DNA of 52,406 bases, from NCBI GenBank assembly GCA_015063685.1, contig SVTR01000026.1, forward strand, positions 1-52,406, given 5' to 3'. The notes below the pieces were generated by a model that searched no databases, was not told the origin of the DNA, and worked only from the letters and a program-made list of their open reading frames with translations. The stretch comes from Oscillospiraceae bacterium (GTDB lineage Bacteria; Bacillota; Clostridia; Oscillospirales; CAG-272). A program made the position numbers and the translations under genes. Within the stretch, counting starts at the first letter, position 1. The number at the start of each line of letters is the position of its first letter. Positions 1 to 8,492 of the stretch are shown here, in pieces.

Positions 1-436
1 TGCCCGCCCCCACGGCGGAGCGCCTCGGGGCTCATCGAAAAGCCAATTGACATGTTTCTGTTGGCCGAACAGCGGGAGGTTCAGGATCATATAGCGAAGC
101 TATAGTTCTGATGGCGAATGGACAAATGTTGTTGTTTTTTTATCAAACAATCACCTCTTGCCGTGAGAACTATGGATTCAATGCTATTTTTCAATATTGA
201 ATTTTTTCAAATCAACTAACGTTTTCCAAATAGCACGGTATGAGCCTCAAGGCGCTCCGCCGCAGAGGCGGGTTATCGGCGTTGGCTGACACAGAACACG
301 CAATAGCCGCTCCACTCCCCCATTGGGGAGCGGCGTGCGTCACGAGGGAGTTGGGTTCTTAGGGAGAACCGTAGGTTCTGCACTAAGCGGCGTTCTTTAC
401 TCCACTTTCTTTCGCCGAGGAAAGAAAGTGGAAAAC
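1..436. repeat. partial copy of the 0.6-kb inverted-end repeat element (copy A)
   Basis: This stretch matches, in reverse complement, most of the element at 27759-28353. Shared landmarks are the GC-rich 'cggcggagcgcc' blocks, the segment around 'gaatggacaaatgttgttg' (about 115-135) and a 56-bp core at 337-392. Positions 403-432 form a hairpin (CCACTTTCTTTC / GAAAGAAAGTGG). The left end lies outside the window. I see no convincing gene here; short open frames run through the repeat but have no ribosome site or recognisable protein. Confidence 0.8.
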
Positions 437-441
437 AATAT

Positions 442-543
442 AAACAACAATTTAGCTGACCAACTGTTCATCGCGGTATGCGGTAAGCACAGGATGCACT
501 ACCCCGAGCCAAAGCCCCACCGCAGGTGGTAGACAAAAATTTA
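442..543 (-). repeat. 89-bp-type hairpin repeat unit (reverse orientation)
   Basis: One unit of the dispersed family. It starts with AAACAACAATTTA and contains the palindromic arm CCACCGCAGGTGG near its end, just before the germination gene. It directly follows copy A of the large element. Confidence 0.75.
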
Positions 544-560
544 TACGATTAGGAGCTTTC

Positions 561-2006
561 ATGAATCAACTGACAAACTCATATCGAGAAAATGTTTCCT
601 ACATGGATGATCTTCTCCGTGTTGGAGAAAATTTTGACCTGCTCAAGAAGACCCTCAGCATAGGCAAGGACGAAATTACCCTCTATTTTATCGACGGCTT
701 CATCAAGGACACAGTCATGCAAAAGCTCATGATGCACTTTTTGTCTCAAAAGAGCTTGGATTTTCCCCTGCGGGACGGTGATCCCCACAGTTCCGCTCAG
801 AGATTCCTGAACTGTGCGCTACCGTATGTTGAGACCGACGTGACTGATTCTGTTGATACCATGGTACAGATGGTGCTGTCGGGTGCCGCGCTCATGCTGG
901 GCTCCACCTTTGGGGCAGAGGCGGTGATCATTGACGCCCGTACCTATCCCGCCAGAGAAACGGGGGAGCCTGAAGGGGATAAGGTCATGCGCGGCGCCAG
1001 GGACGGCTTTGTGGAGACTCTGATCTTTAACACTGCCCTCATCCGCCGTCGCATCCGCAATCCCGCTTTGACCATGAGTTATCTGACGGTAGGGAAGAGC
1101 TCAAGGACGGATATCGTGGTCTGTTATATGAACGACCGTGCCGACCTGGCATACGTGGACAAGCTCAAACGAAAGCTGGCAACGGTGGATACTGACGCAT
1201 TATCCATGGGACACGAGTCTTTGGCCGAGGTGCTGATCAAAAAGCGGTGGTATAATCCCTTCCCGAAGATTCGCTATACCGAGCGTCCCGATGCCGCGGC
1301 GGCTCAGCTGATGGAGGGAAGTGTTTTGGTCATATGTGATAATTCGCCCCAGATTATGATCCTGCCTACCTCCATTTTTGACTTCATGCAGGAGACCAAC
1401 GACTTTTATTTTCCACCGCTGACCGGTACCTATATCCGGGTGGTGCGCCATATCGTTTTTTGGCTGACGCTGTTTCTCACCCCCACTTGGTATCTCCTTG
1501 TGATGAATTCGGCCTATATTCCCCATTGGCTGAGCTTTATTATCCCCACGGAAATGGGACGAATCCCCATTCTGGCACAGCTTTTGCTCACTGAGTTCAT
1601 CATCGACGGCCTCCGCATGGCCTCTCTCAACACGCCGAGTATGCTGTCAAACTCTCTGTCGGTGGTAGGAGGATTGATCCTCGGCGACTTCGCCGTCAGC
1701 ATCGGTTGGCTCATCCCCGAGGTGATTTTGTATATGGCTTTCGTGGCCATCGCCAATTTTACCCAGCGAAGCTATGAGCTGGGCTACGCCTTCAAATTTA
1801 TGCGCATTGGGCTGCTCATTTTGACGGCGCTCTTCAACGTATGGGGATATGCCGGCGGCTTTATCTTGATTTTTATCCTGCTTCTGACAAACGTAACGGT
1901 CAACGGCACGAGAAGCTATCTGTATCCCCTCATCCCCTTCAATGGCAGAGCATTAAAGTCTCTGTTTTTCAGGGTGAGGAAGGATCGTGAAAGCAATCAG
2001 AAATAA
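561..2006 (+). CDS. GerA-family spore germination protein (SpoVAF/GerAA type)
   Basis: A 481-residue protein of the GerA A-subunit family, which sits in the inner spore membrane and takes part in germinant response or germination ion release. Residues 1-290 form the soluble N-terminal region. Residues about 295-460 hold several membrane spans with the typical GerA stretch SNSLSVVGGLILGDFAV near residue 370. That stretch resembles SpoVAF more than classical GerAA, but this is a judgement by eye. The start is supported by TTAGGAGC 8 bases upstream. No GerB or GerC partner is adjacent, so it stands alone. A hairpin terminator follows at 2028. It implies a spore-forming host. Confidence 0.85.
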   Translation: MNQLTNSYRENVSYMDDLLRVGENFDLLKKTLSIGKDEITLYFIDGFIKDTVMQKLMMHFLSQKSLDFPLRDGDPHSSAQRFLNCALPYVETDVTDSVDTMVQMVLSGAALMLGSTFGAEAVIIDARTYPARETGEPEGDKVMRGARDGFVETLIFNTALIRRRIRNPALTMSYLTVGKSSRTDIVVCYMNDRADLAYVDKLKRKLATVDTDALSMGHESLAEVLIKKRWYNPFPKIRYTERPDAAAAQLMEGSVLVICDNSPQIMILPTSIFDFMQETNDFYFPPLTGTYIRVVRHIVFWLTLFLTPTWYLLVMNSAYIPHWLSFIIPTEMGRIPILAQLLLTEFIIDGLRMASLNTPSMLSNSLSVVGGLILGDFAVSIGWLIPEVILYMAFVAIANFTQRSYELGYAFKFMRIGLLILTALFNVWGYAGGFILIFILLLTNVTVNGTRSYLYPLIPFNGRALKSLFFRVRKDRESNQK

Positions 2007-2027
2007 ATTGAAAATGATACCCGAATT

Positions 2028-2057
2028 CCCCGTCTTTGCACAGAAGGCGGGGATTTT
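2028..2057 (+). terminator. terminator after the germination gene
   Basis: Stem CCCCGTCTT / AAGGCGGGG with a short loop, followed by ATTTTT. Confidence 0.8.
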
Positions 2058-2102
2058 TGATGGATTCACGGATTGTTTACATATTGGAAAATCATCCTTT
2101 GG

Positions 2103-2131
2103 TTGACATCCTCTTGCTTTTGTGGTATCAT
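2103..2131 (+). promoter_or_regulatory. sigma-A promoter of the decarboxylase operon
   Basis: TTGACA at 2103-2108 and TATCAT at 2126-2131 with a 17-bp spacer. This leaves a leader of about 130 nt before the first gene at 2268; I recognise no known riboswitch in it. Confidence 0.75.
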
Positions 2132-2267
2132 TAAAGGTAAATTGGGGAAGAAGGTTTATTTGGTCCCAAAGCCCTCCGAATGACCTGATTCCTCCCATAT
2201 AAGATCATATTGGAACGGCCGGGCTCCCATGTTGGAACACGGTCGGGAAAGGAATTAAAAGTCAACT

Positions 2268-3584
2268 ATGGAAAAGCAGAACACCAAAGGGCGCGAGAAA
2301 ATGTCAGCCCTCTTCGACGCCGGTACCTTTGTGGAGATGGGTGCTTACATCCGTCGTCGCGGAGACCGGGAGAATCAGGCCTATGATGCTGTGCTCACGG
2401 GCTATGGCTCTGTGGGCGGTAAGCTGGCCTTTGCCTTTGTACAGGACAGCGACAAAAACGCAGGCGCCCTTGATAGCGTGGGTGCCGAGAAGATCGCTCG
2501 TCTCTACGAGCAGGCTGTGAAATGCGGCGCGCCCGTCATCGGCGTATTTGACGGCGCAGGTGCCGTGGTCTACGACGGCGCCTCTGCCCTCGCCGCCTAC
2601 GGCAAGGTTATGAAGTGCGTGTCCGATGCCTCGGGTATCATCCCTCAGATCGCCTATGTCAGCGGCACTTGCCTTGGCATGGCAGCTACCGTGGCCGCTA
2701 TGTTTGATGTGACCGTTGCGGTAGAGAAGGTCTCCGAGCTGTACGTCAACGCCCCTGCGGGAGATCTCAACGAAAACGGCATGGCCGCCGTTTATGCTGA
2801 GACCGAGGCCGACGCCGTGGCCACCGTGCGTATGCTGGTGGATCTGTTGCCCCGTAATAATAATGACGCAGCCGCCGTGGATCCCACCGATGATGTGAAC
2901 CGTCCCGTGGCACCTGCTGCCGGCGAGCTTCGCGCCGCTTATCTGGCCGATGGCATGACCGTGATGAATCTGTACGACGGTTATGGCAAGGAGGTCACCA
3001 CCGCCTTGACCCGTATGGGTGGTATCACCGTGGGCTTGATCTCCCTCTCCGGCAAGCTCACCGCCAAGGGGGCGCGCAAGGCCGCGCGTCTGGTGTCCTT
3101 CTGCGATAGCTTCTCCCTCCCCGTGGTCACGCTGGTTGACTCGGAGGGCGTGGACACCGTCTCCGATGCTGATCTCGCACCTGCTCTCGGCAAGCTGGCT
3201 AAGGCCTATATCACCGCTACCACCGCCAAGGTGACCGCCGTTGTGGGCAAGGCCTACGGTGCCGCCTTCACCCTCATGGGCTCTCGTGCCCTGGGTGCCG
3301 ATCTGGCGCTGGCTACACCCGAGGCTGTAATCTCTGTCATGGATCCCGAAGCAGCCGTGGCCTTCGTTTGGAACGATAAGATCACGTCCGACAAGTCCCG
3401 TGCCGAGGTGGAGGCCGAGTGGAAGGAAGTGTATGCTTCCGCCACCATTGCTGCCGAGTCGGGTGATATCGACGATATCGTTCCCGCCGAGGAGCTGCGC
3501 GCCCGCATCATCTCCGCCCTTTATATGCTGGCTGAGAAGGCAGACGGTACTCCCGACCGCAAGCACGGCGTACCTACGCTGTAA
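2268..3584 (+). CDS. divergent carboxyltransferase (12S / MmdA-like) subunit
   Basis: A 438-residue crotonase-fold carboxyltransferase of the acyl-CoA/methylmalonyl-CoA type (pfam Carboxyl_trans). It shows both halves of the fold: an N-terminal half with FVQDSDKNAGAL and GAPVIGVFDGAG, and a C-terminal half with GKAYGAAFTLMGSRALGADL and the DIDDIVP motif. It is about 70 residues shorter than usual MmdA/PccB proteins. The usual SGGAR and PCAGGA oxyanion-loop motifs are replaced by GAGAVVYDG and GTCLGMAA, so normal acyl-CoA chemistry is uncertain. It opens an operon with the OadG-like, biotin-carrier, OadB and OadA genes. The start has AAAGGAATT upstream. Confidence 0.85.
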   Translation: MEKQNTKGREKMSALFDAGTFVEMGAYIRRRGDRENQAYDAVLTGYGSVGGKLAFAFVQDSDKNAGALDSVGAEKIARLYEQAVKCGAPVIGVFDGAGAVVYDGASALAAYGKVMKCVSDASGIIPQIAYVSGTCLGMAATVAAMFDVTVAVEKVSELYVNAPAGDLNENGMAAVYAETEADAVATVRMLVDLLPRNNNDAAAVDPTDDVNRPVAPAAGELRAAYLADGMTVMNLYDGYGKEVTTALTRMGGITVGLISLSGKLTAKGARKAARLVSFCDSFSLPVVTLVDSEGVDTVSDADLAPALGKLAKAYITATTAKVTAVVGKAYGAAFTLMGSRALGADLALATPEAVISVMDPEAAVAFVWNDKITSDKSRAEVEAEWKEVYASATIAAESGDIDDIVPAEELRARIISALYMLAEKADGTPDRKHGVPTL

Positions 3585-3595
3585 GGGAGGCTTCC

Positions 3596-4567
3596 ATGAA
3601 AAGAATAGTAAGCATTTTCCTGATGATTTGTATGGTGGCTACCCTCTGCGTCTCCTTCGCTTCCTGTGAGACCGAGGCGGTAACCCCCTATACAAGGCTC
3701 AGGGATCAACTGAAAGCCGAGCTTCCCGAGGGGCAGGATGCCATGGAGCTGAAAACGTCGGGAAATCTCGTGGTTTATCTCCAGCCGGAAGTCTCGGAAG
3801 AGCTTGGGGACGTGATCCACGTCACCGCCTCGTTTTCCATGGGTACGGGATATGACGGCTACCTTATGTTCATGCTGAAGGATGGCGTGGGCGAGTATAA
3901 GCTGGAGTATTTCGTATACGAAGCCGCCACAAAATCAGTATACCATAGCGCGGAAATGAACGTCTCCGCCAAGGAATACACGGGAGACGATTTCCTTGTG
4001 TTCTCTCAGTTATATAACATTCCCCTGAATGAAGAATTCTCTCGCCGCAAGGATGTAACCTCCATTTTCAATCTTGTTTTGAATGCGATGGATGTTTACT
4101 TCCACAGCATAGATCTGTCCTTGACCGATTTCGGCTTTACCGCCCTTGCTGACAGATACCGTGTGCCGGATGCCAATGTCAGTACCGAGGAAGACCTGGG
4201 TGGTCTCTTCTCCTCTGCACGCTTGGCGTATTCCGGGCAGATGATCCTTCTTGGCGTTAGCATGGTGTTCCTGGTTCTGGCTATTCTGTGGGCTATTCTG
4301 GCCATTTTTGCCAAGACCATGGGCGGCGTGGAAAAGCCTGCCAAGCAGGAAAAACCCGCCAAGGTGGAATCCAAGCCTGCGCCTGCCACGCCTGTCGCAC
4401 CTGCGGCTCCCGTAGCCACCCCCACCTCCGATGACGCCATCGTGGCCGCTATCACCGCTGCCATTGCCATGACCATCGAATCCGATCCCGCCCTGTCCTC
4501 CCAGTTTGCCGGCGGCTTCCGCGTCGTCTCCTTCAAAAAGAGCGGCAAAAATGCATGGAATCGCTGA
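3596..4567 (+). CDS. OadG-like lipoprotein, sodium-pump decarboxylase gamma subunit
   Basis: 323 residues. A lipoprotein signal peptide ends in the lipobox SFASC. An extracytoplasmic domain of about 185 residues, which I cannot assign, is followed by a membrane span at about 214-240 (MILLGVSMVFLVLAILWAI). A Pro/Ala/Lys-rich cytoplasmic linker and a short conserved tail (FRVVSFKKSGKNAWNR) complete it. The span, linker and tail are the OadG/MmdD gamma-subunit pattern, which anchors the peripheral carboxyltransferase to the OadB pump. Classical OadG proteins are about 80-120 residues, so the N-terminal lipoprotein domain is a large extra part. It lies 11 bases after the carboxyltransferase gene, with GGGAGG as ribosome site. 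Confidence 0.8.
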   Translation: MKRIVSIFLMICMVATLCVSFASCETEAVTPYTRLRDQLKAELPEGQDAMELKTSGNLVVYLQPEVSEELGDVIHVTASFSMGTGYDGYLMFMLKDGVGEYKLEYFVYEAATKSVYHSAEMNVSAKEYTGDDFLVFSQLYNIPLNEEFSRRKDVTSIFNLVLNAMDVYFHSIDLSLTDFGFTALADRYRVPDANVSTEEDLGGLFSSARLAYSGQMILLGVSMVFLVLAILWAILAIFAKTMGGVEKPAKQEKPAKVESKPAPATPVAPAAPVATPTSDDAIVAAITAAIAMTIESDPALSSQFAGGFRVVSFKKSGKNAWNR

Positions 4568-4609
4568 TCCCCTTGAAAATCACTTCATAACAGAAAGGAA
4601 AATATAACC

Positions 4610-5017
4610 ATGAAAAGATTCAATGTCACCGTCAACGGTGTTGCTTATGATGTCATCGTCGAGGAGGTCGGCGCATCCGTTGCCTCTGCACCTGCTCCCG
4701 TAGCCGCTCCCGCACCTGTAGCCGCTCCTGCACCTGCTGCCGCTCCCGCTCCTGCCGCCGCTCCCGCTCCTGCCGCCGCTCCCGCGTCTGCGGGTGCCGC
4801 AGGCTCCGTCACCGTCAAGGCGCCTCTCCAGGGCACTATCATGAAGGTTATGGTCAAGCCCGGCGACAGCGTCAAGAAGGGTACTCCTGTGTGCGTTATT
4901 GAGGCGCTGAAGATGGAGAACGACGTGGTTGCTCCCGAAGACGGCGTGGTTGCCTCCGTGAACGTCAAGAGCGGCGACAGCGTCAAGACCGACGAAGTGC
5001 TTCTGACCCTTAACTGA
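4610..5017 (+). CDS. biotin carboxyl carrier protein (1.3S-type)
   Basis: 135 residues. It carries carboxybiotin between the carboxyltransferase and decarboxylase subunits. The C-terminal biotinyl domain (about residues 65-135) has the EALKMEND biotinylation motif, with Lys101 as the predicted biotin site. A flexible Pro-Ala linker at about 26-62, made of repeated PAPAAAPA units, links it to an N-terminal segment starting MKRFNVTVNGVAYDV, typical of decarboxylase delta subunits. AGAAAGGAAA precedes the start. It sits between the gamma and beta subunits in the operon. Confidence 0.95.
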   Translation: MKRFNVTVNGVAYDVIVEEVGASVASAPAPVAAPAPVAAPAPAAAPAPAAAPAPAAAPASAGAAGSVTVKAPLQGTIMKVMVKPGDSVKKGTPVCVIEALKMENDVVAPEDGVVASVNVKSGDSVKTDEVLLTLN

Positions 5018-5042
5018 TAGCCTCTGAAAGGAAGTATCCATC

Positions 5043-6278
5043 ATGCTTGATAGTATCATCAATTTCCTGACGGGAACGGGCATCTGGAAGATGTTCTTTA
5101 CCGAGACGGGAGAAGGGAAGGGCATTTTTGATCTGGCTGATGCGGGCTGGGCGTTTAACGCCGGTTGTTGGCAACAGCTTGTCATGTTTGCCATCGTGGG
5201 CGTACTTGTGTACTTGGCTATTGTCAAGAAGTTCGAGCCCCTTTTGCTCCTCCCCATCGCCATCGGTATGTTTCTCACCAATCTTCCCGGCGCAGGGCTT
5301 TATCATCTGGAATATTTTATCGCCGAAGAGATCGATTACGGTATGATCCTCCACGACGGCGGATTCCTGGATCTCTTATACCTCGGCGTTAAGCTGGGTA
5401 TTTACCCGTGTCTTATCTTTATCGGTATCGGTGCCATGACCGATTTCTCCCCCCTGATCTCCAACCCCAAGAGCTTGCTCATCGGTGCGGGTGCTCAATT
5501 GGGTGTTTTCGTCGCCTTCGCGCTGGCACTATTGGTGGGCTTTGATCCCAACGTAGCCGCCTCTATCGGTATCATCGGCGGCGCTGACGGTCCTACGGCC
5601 ATCCAGGTCACCAAGACTCTGGCCCCCGAAAAGCTGGGTGCCATTGCCATCGCGGCCTACAGCTACATGGCGCTGATCCCTATGATCCAGCCCCCCTTTA
5701 TGCGTATGCTGACCACCAAGAAGGAACGCCTCATCAAGATGACCGCTCTCCGCAAGGTCACCTTGAAGGAAAAGATTCTGTTCCCCCTGATCGTGACCGC
5801 CGTCGTGGGTCTCATCGTCCCCGACGCGTTGGTGCTGATCGGCTGTCTCATGTTCGGTAATCTGCTGAACGTCTGCGGTGTCACCGACCGTTTGTCCAAG
5901 ACCGCTCAGAATGAGCTGATGAACATTGTTACCATCTTCCTGGGTATCTCGGTTGGTGCGACTGCTTCTGCTGCCAACTTCCTGAAGGTTGACACTCTGC
6001 TGATCATTGGCTGCGGTCTTGCCGCCTTCTGCGTATCTACCTGCGGCGGTCTGATTACCGCGAAGATCATGAACAAGCTGGCCGGCGGTAACGCCATCAA
6101 CCCCCTCATCGGCTCCGCAGGCGTGTCTGCCGTTCCCATGGCCGCCCGTGTCTCTCAAATCGAGGGTGCCAAGTACGATCCCACCAACTTCTTGCTCATG
6201 CACGCCATGGGCCCCAACGTCGCGGGTGTCATCGGCTCTGCCGTCGCCGCAGGCGTATTCCTGTCCTGGTTTGCGTAA
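5043..6278 (+). CDS. oadB: Na+-translocating decarboxylase beta subunit (OadB/MmdB/GcdB)
   Basis: A 411-residue integral membrane protein that decarboxylates carboxybiotin and couples this to Na+ export. The family signature around DPNVAASIGIIGGADGPTA (about residues 168-186) is intact, as are the repeated hydrophobic spans and the glycine-rich C-terminal region SAVPMAARVSQ. Length is normal for the family (about 375-435). GAAAGGAAG precedes the start. A hairpin and a solitary MITE end lie between it and oadA, so expression of the last gene may be modulated separately. Confidence 0.93.
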   Translation: MLDSIINFLTGTGIWKMFFTETGEGKGIFDLADAGWAFNAGCWQQLVMFAIVGVLVYLAIVKKFEPLLLLPIAIGMFLTNLPGAGLYHLEYFIAEEIDYGMILHDGGFLDLLYLGVKLGIYPCLIFIGIGAMTDFSPLISNPKSLLIGAGAQLGVFVAFALALLVGFDPNVAASIGIIGGADGPTAIQVTKTLAPEKLGAIAIAAYSYMALIPMIQPPFMRMLTTKKERLIKMTALRKVTLKEKILFPLIVTAVVGLIVPDALVLIGCLMFGNLLNVCGVTDRLSKTAQNELMNIVTIFLGISVGATASAANFLKVDTLLIIGCGLAAFCVSTCGGLITAKIMNKLAGGNAINPLIGSAGVSAVPMAARVSQIEGAKYDPTNFLLMHAMGPNVAGVIGSAVAAGVFLSWFA

Positions 6279-6296
6279 GGAGTAGGAGGAGTACGC

Positions 6297-6326
6297 AAGG
6301 AACCCTTTTTGAGAAAAGGGTTCCTT
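6297..6326 (+). terminator. intra-operon hairpin after oadB (attenuator-like)
   Basis: AAGGAACCCTTTTT / AAAAGGGTTCCTT forms a long stem with a 3-base loop. The following sequence (GACCTCCC) has no immediate T run, so it may slow or partly end transcription, or protect the oadB 3' end, rather than fully terminate. Confidence 0.6.
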
Positions 6327-6391
6327 GACCTCCCAAAAACTTTTAACAAAAGGATATGTCCAAACGAAAACCGCCCTCACGGTATACACCC

Positions 6392-6416
6392 CGTAGGGGC
6401 GAACTGTGTTCGCCCG
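6392..6416. repeat. solitary MITE end inside the decarboxylase operon
   Basis: The 25 bases match one terminal arm of the MITE-like elements at 8381, 20489 and 33482 (CGTAGGGGCGAACTGTGTTC and five more bases). No matching right arm follows. A palindrome TTTCCCGTAGGGAAA sits at about 6436-6450, just before the oadA ribosome site. Confidence 0.7.
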
Positions 6417-6493
6417 CAATTAAATAATTCAACCATTTCCCGTAGGGAAATATACCTTGTCCCTATCCACTTTTCAGAAAGGATAACATCAAC

Positions 6494-7894
6494 ATGAGTC
6501 AGGTAAAAATCACCGAAACCGTTCTTCGTGACTCTCACCAGTCCCTCATCGCCACCCGTATGACCACCGAAGAGATGCTCCCCATCCTGTCCGCCATGGA
6601 CGAGATCGGCTACCATTCTTTGGAGGCCTGGGGCGGCGCCACCTTTGATTCCTGTATGAGATTCCTCAACGAGGATCCCTGGGAAAGACTCCGCAAGATC
6701 CGCGGAGCTGTTAAGAATACCAAGCTTCAGATGCTGTTCCGAGGCCAGAATATCTTGGGCTACCGCCACTACGCCGATGACGTGGTGGAGTACTTTGTTC
6801 AGAAGTCTATCGCCAACGGTATTGATATCATCCGTATCTTCGACGCGCTGAACGACCCTCGTAATCTCAAGACCGCGATCAATGCCACCATCAAGGAGGG
6901 CGGTCACGTCCAGGCGGCCTTCTCCTACACTACGGGCGCGGTCTATACCTTGGATTATTATGCCAAGTACGCAAAGCAGCTGGAGGAGATGGGTGCGAAC
7001 TCCATCTGTATCAAGGATATGTCGGGTCTCTTGAAGCCCTATGATGCCTACGATCTGGTCAAGACCCTGAAGGAAAACGTCAAGATTCCCATTCAGCTCC
7101 ATACCCACTACACCGCGGGATTGGCATCTATGACTATCCTGAAGGCTGTTGAGGCCGGTGTGGACGTCATCGACACCGCCATCTCTCCCATGGCTCTGGG
7201 CACCTCTCAGCCCCCCACCGAGCCCATCGTGGCGACCTTGGCCGGCACCCCCTACGACACCGGTCTGGATCTCCAGAAGCTGGATAAGATCACCAAGTAT
7301 TTCACCCCTCTCCGCGAAAAGTACCTGAAGTCGGGTCAGATGGATCCCAAGGTGCTGAAGGTGGACGTCAACGCCCTTCTGTACCAGGTTCCCGGCGGCA
7401 TGCTCTCCAACCTCATGTCTCAGCTCAAGCAGGCGGGCAAGGAAGAGAAGCTTACCGAGGTGCTGGAGGAGGTTCCGCGCGTCCGCGCCGACGTGGGTTA
7501 TCCCCCTCTTGTGACCCCCTCTTCCCAGATCGTGGGTACCCAGGCCGTGTTCAACGTCCTCATGGGCGAGAGATACAAGACCTGCACCAAGGAGTTCAAG
7601 GATATCGTGCTGGGTAAGTACGGTAAGACCCCTGTGGCCATCGATCCCAAGTTCGCCAAGAGCATCATTGGTGATCAAAAGCCCATCACCCACCGTCCTG
7701 CCGACGATCTGGCCCCCGAGCTGGACAAGCTCCGTGCCGAGATCCCCGCAGGATACCTGGAGCAGGACGAGGACGTTCTGTCCTATGCCCTCTTCGATAA
7801 GGTGGCTCTGAAGTTCTTCGAGTACAGAAAGAACCACAAGTACGGTGTGGATAGTGATCATGCCGATGCCGAAAGCGGCGTTCACCCCGTATAA
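6494..7894 (+). CDS. oadA: oxaloacetate decarboxylase/transcarboxylase alpha (5S) subunit
   Basis: 466 residues. It transfers CO2 between oxaloacetate/pyruvate and the biotin carrier. The N-terminal TIM barrel starts TETVLRDSHQSL, carrying the metal-binding Asp, and includes IRIFDALND, CIKDMSGLLKP (the Lys normally carbamylated) and the metal-binding LHTHYTAGL. The PYC/OADA domain follows at about 300-460. The C-terminal biotinyl domain of full OadA is absent, which fits the separate carrier at 4610. AGAAAGGATAAC precedes the start. With the 12S-like gene, this operon has both transcarboxylase-type subunits plus a Na+ pump. Confidence 0.93.
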   Translation: MSQVKITETVLRDSHQSLIATRMTTEEMLPILSAMDEIGYHSLEAWGGATFDSCMRFLNEDPWERLRKIRGAVKNTKLQMLFRGQNILGYRHYADDVVEYFVQKSIANGIDIIRIFDALNDPRNLKTAINATIKEGGHVQAAFSYTTGAVYTLDYYAKYAKQLEEMGANSICIKDMSGLLKPYDAYDLVKTLKENVKIPIQLHTHYTAGLASMTILKAVEAGVDVIDTAISPMALGTSQPPTEPIVATLAGTPYDTGLDLQKLDKITKYFTPLREKYLKSGQMDPKVLKVDVNALLYQVPGGMLSNLMSQLKQAGKEEKLTEVLEEVPRVRADVGYPPLVTPSSQIVGTQAVFNVLMGERYKTCTKEFKDIVLGKYGKTPVAIDPKFAKSIIGDQKPITHRPADDLAPELDKLRAEIPAGYLEQDEDVLSYALFDKVALKFFEYRKNHKYGVDSDHADAESGVHPV

Positions 7895-7901
7895 CGTGCA
7901 A

Positions 7902-7937
7902 GATCCCCGTTTGTGAAAGCAACGGGGATCTGTTTTT
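7902..7937 (+). terminator. terminator of the decarboxylase operon
   Basis: AGATCCCCGTT / AACGGGGATCT stem followed by GTTTTT, 8 bases after the oadA stop. Confidence 0.85.
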
Positions 7938-7990
7938 CACGGTGAATATTCATCTTGGATTCATCATAGAATAGTAAAATAATGCTGATG

Positions 7991-8358
7991 TAAATTGTTG
8001 TTTACCACCTGCGGTGGGGCTTTGGCTCGGGGGAGTACATCCTGTGCGTACCACATACCACGAGGGGTAGTTAGGCAGATAAATTGTTGTTTACCACCTG
8101 CGGTGGGGCTTTGGCTCGGGGTTATTCAACCCATGCGAACCGCATACCGCGATGGGTAGTTAGGCAGATAAATTGTTGTTTACCACCTGCGGTGGGACTT
8201 CGGCTCGGGGGAGTACATCCTGTGCGTACCACATACCACGATGGGTAGTTAGGCAGACAAATTGTTGTTTACCACCTGCGGTGGGGCTTTGGATCGGGGT
8301 AGTGCATCCCTTGCCTACTGCATCACGCGATGGGCAGTCGGTTAGATAAATTGTTGTT
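7991..8358 (+). repeat. array of four 89-bp hairpin units plus a partial fifth
   Basis: Units start at 7991, 8080, 8169 and 8258 (89, 89, 89 and 88 bp), with a fifth cut after 13 bases at 8346. Each begins TAAATTGTTGTTT (or CAAATT...), carries the palindrome CCACCTGCGGTGG, then GGCTTTGGCTCGGGG (with small variants) and a 3' part around ACGCGATGGGTAGTTAGG. The units are almost identical with no unique spacers, so this is not a CRISPR array. No gene is supported here. Confidence 0.9.
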
Positions 8359-8380
8359 TACGGTTTTCTGAGCAACATGG

Positions 8381-8474
8381 TCGTAGGGGCGAACTGTGTT
8401 CGCCCGTAATAAAAAGTATATTGATAAGCAAAGGCTTTTGGGGAACGGCGGGCGAACACAGTTCGCCCCTACGG
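8381..8474. mobile_element. MITE-like element with perfect 25-bp inverted ends
   Basis: It starts CGTAGGGGCGAACTGTGTTC and ends with the exact inverse. About 44 bp of AT-rich centre includes 'aaaaagtatattgataagca'. There is no open frame. Near-identical copies with the same flanks (ACGGTTTTCTGA on the left) occur at 20489 and 33482. Confidence 0.8.
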
Positions 8475-8492
8475 GTTCATAGTAAGCCCACG

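Noticed and set aside
2304..3566. 420-residue minus-strand frame opposite the carboxyltransferase
   Set aside because: His/Gly-rich low-complexity translation with no family features; it is a shadow of a GC-rich gene on the plus strand.
7991..8358. Possible CRISPR array
   Set aside because: The period is about 89 bp but the whole unit repeats; there are no unique spacers and no cas genes, and inverted units occur on the other side of a MITE.
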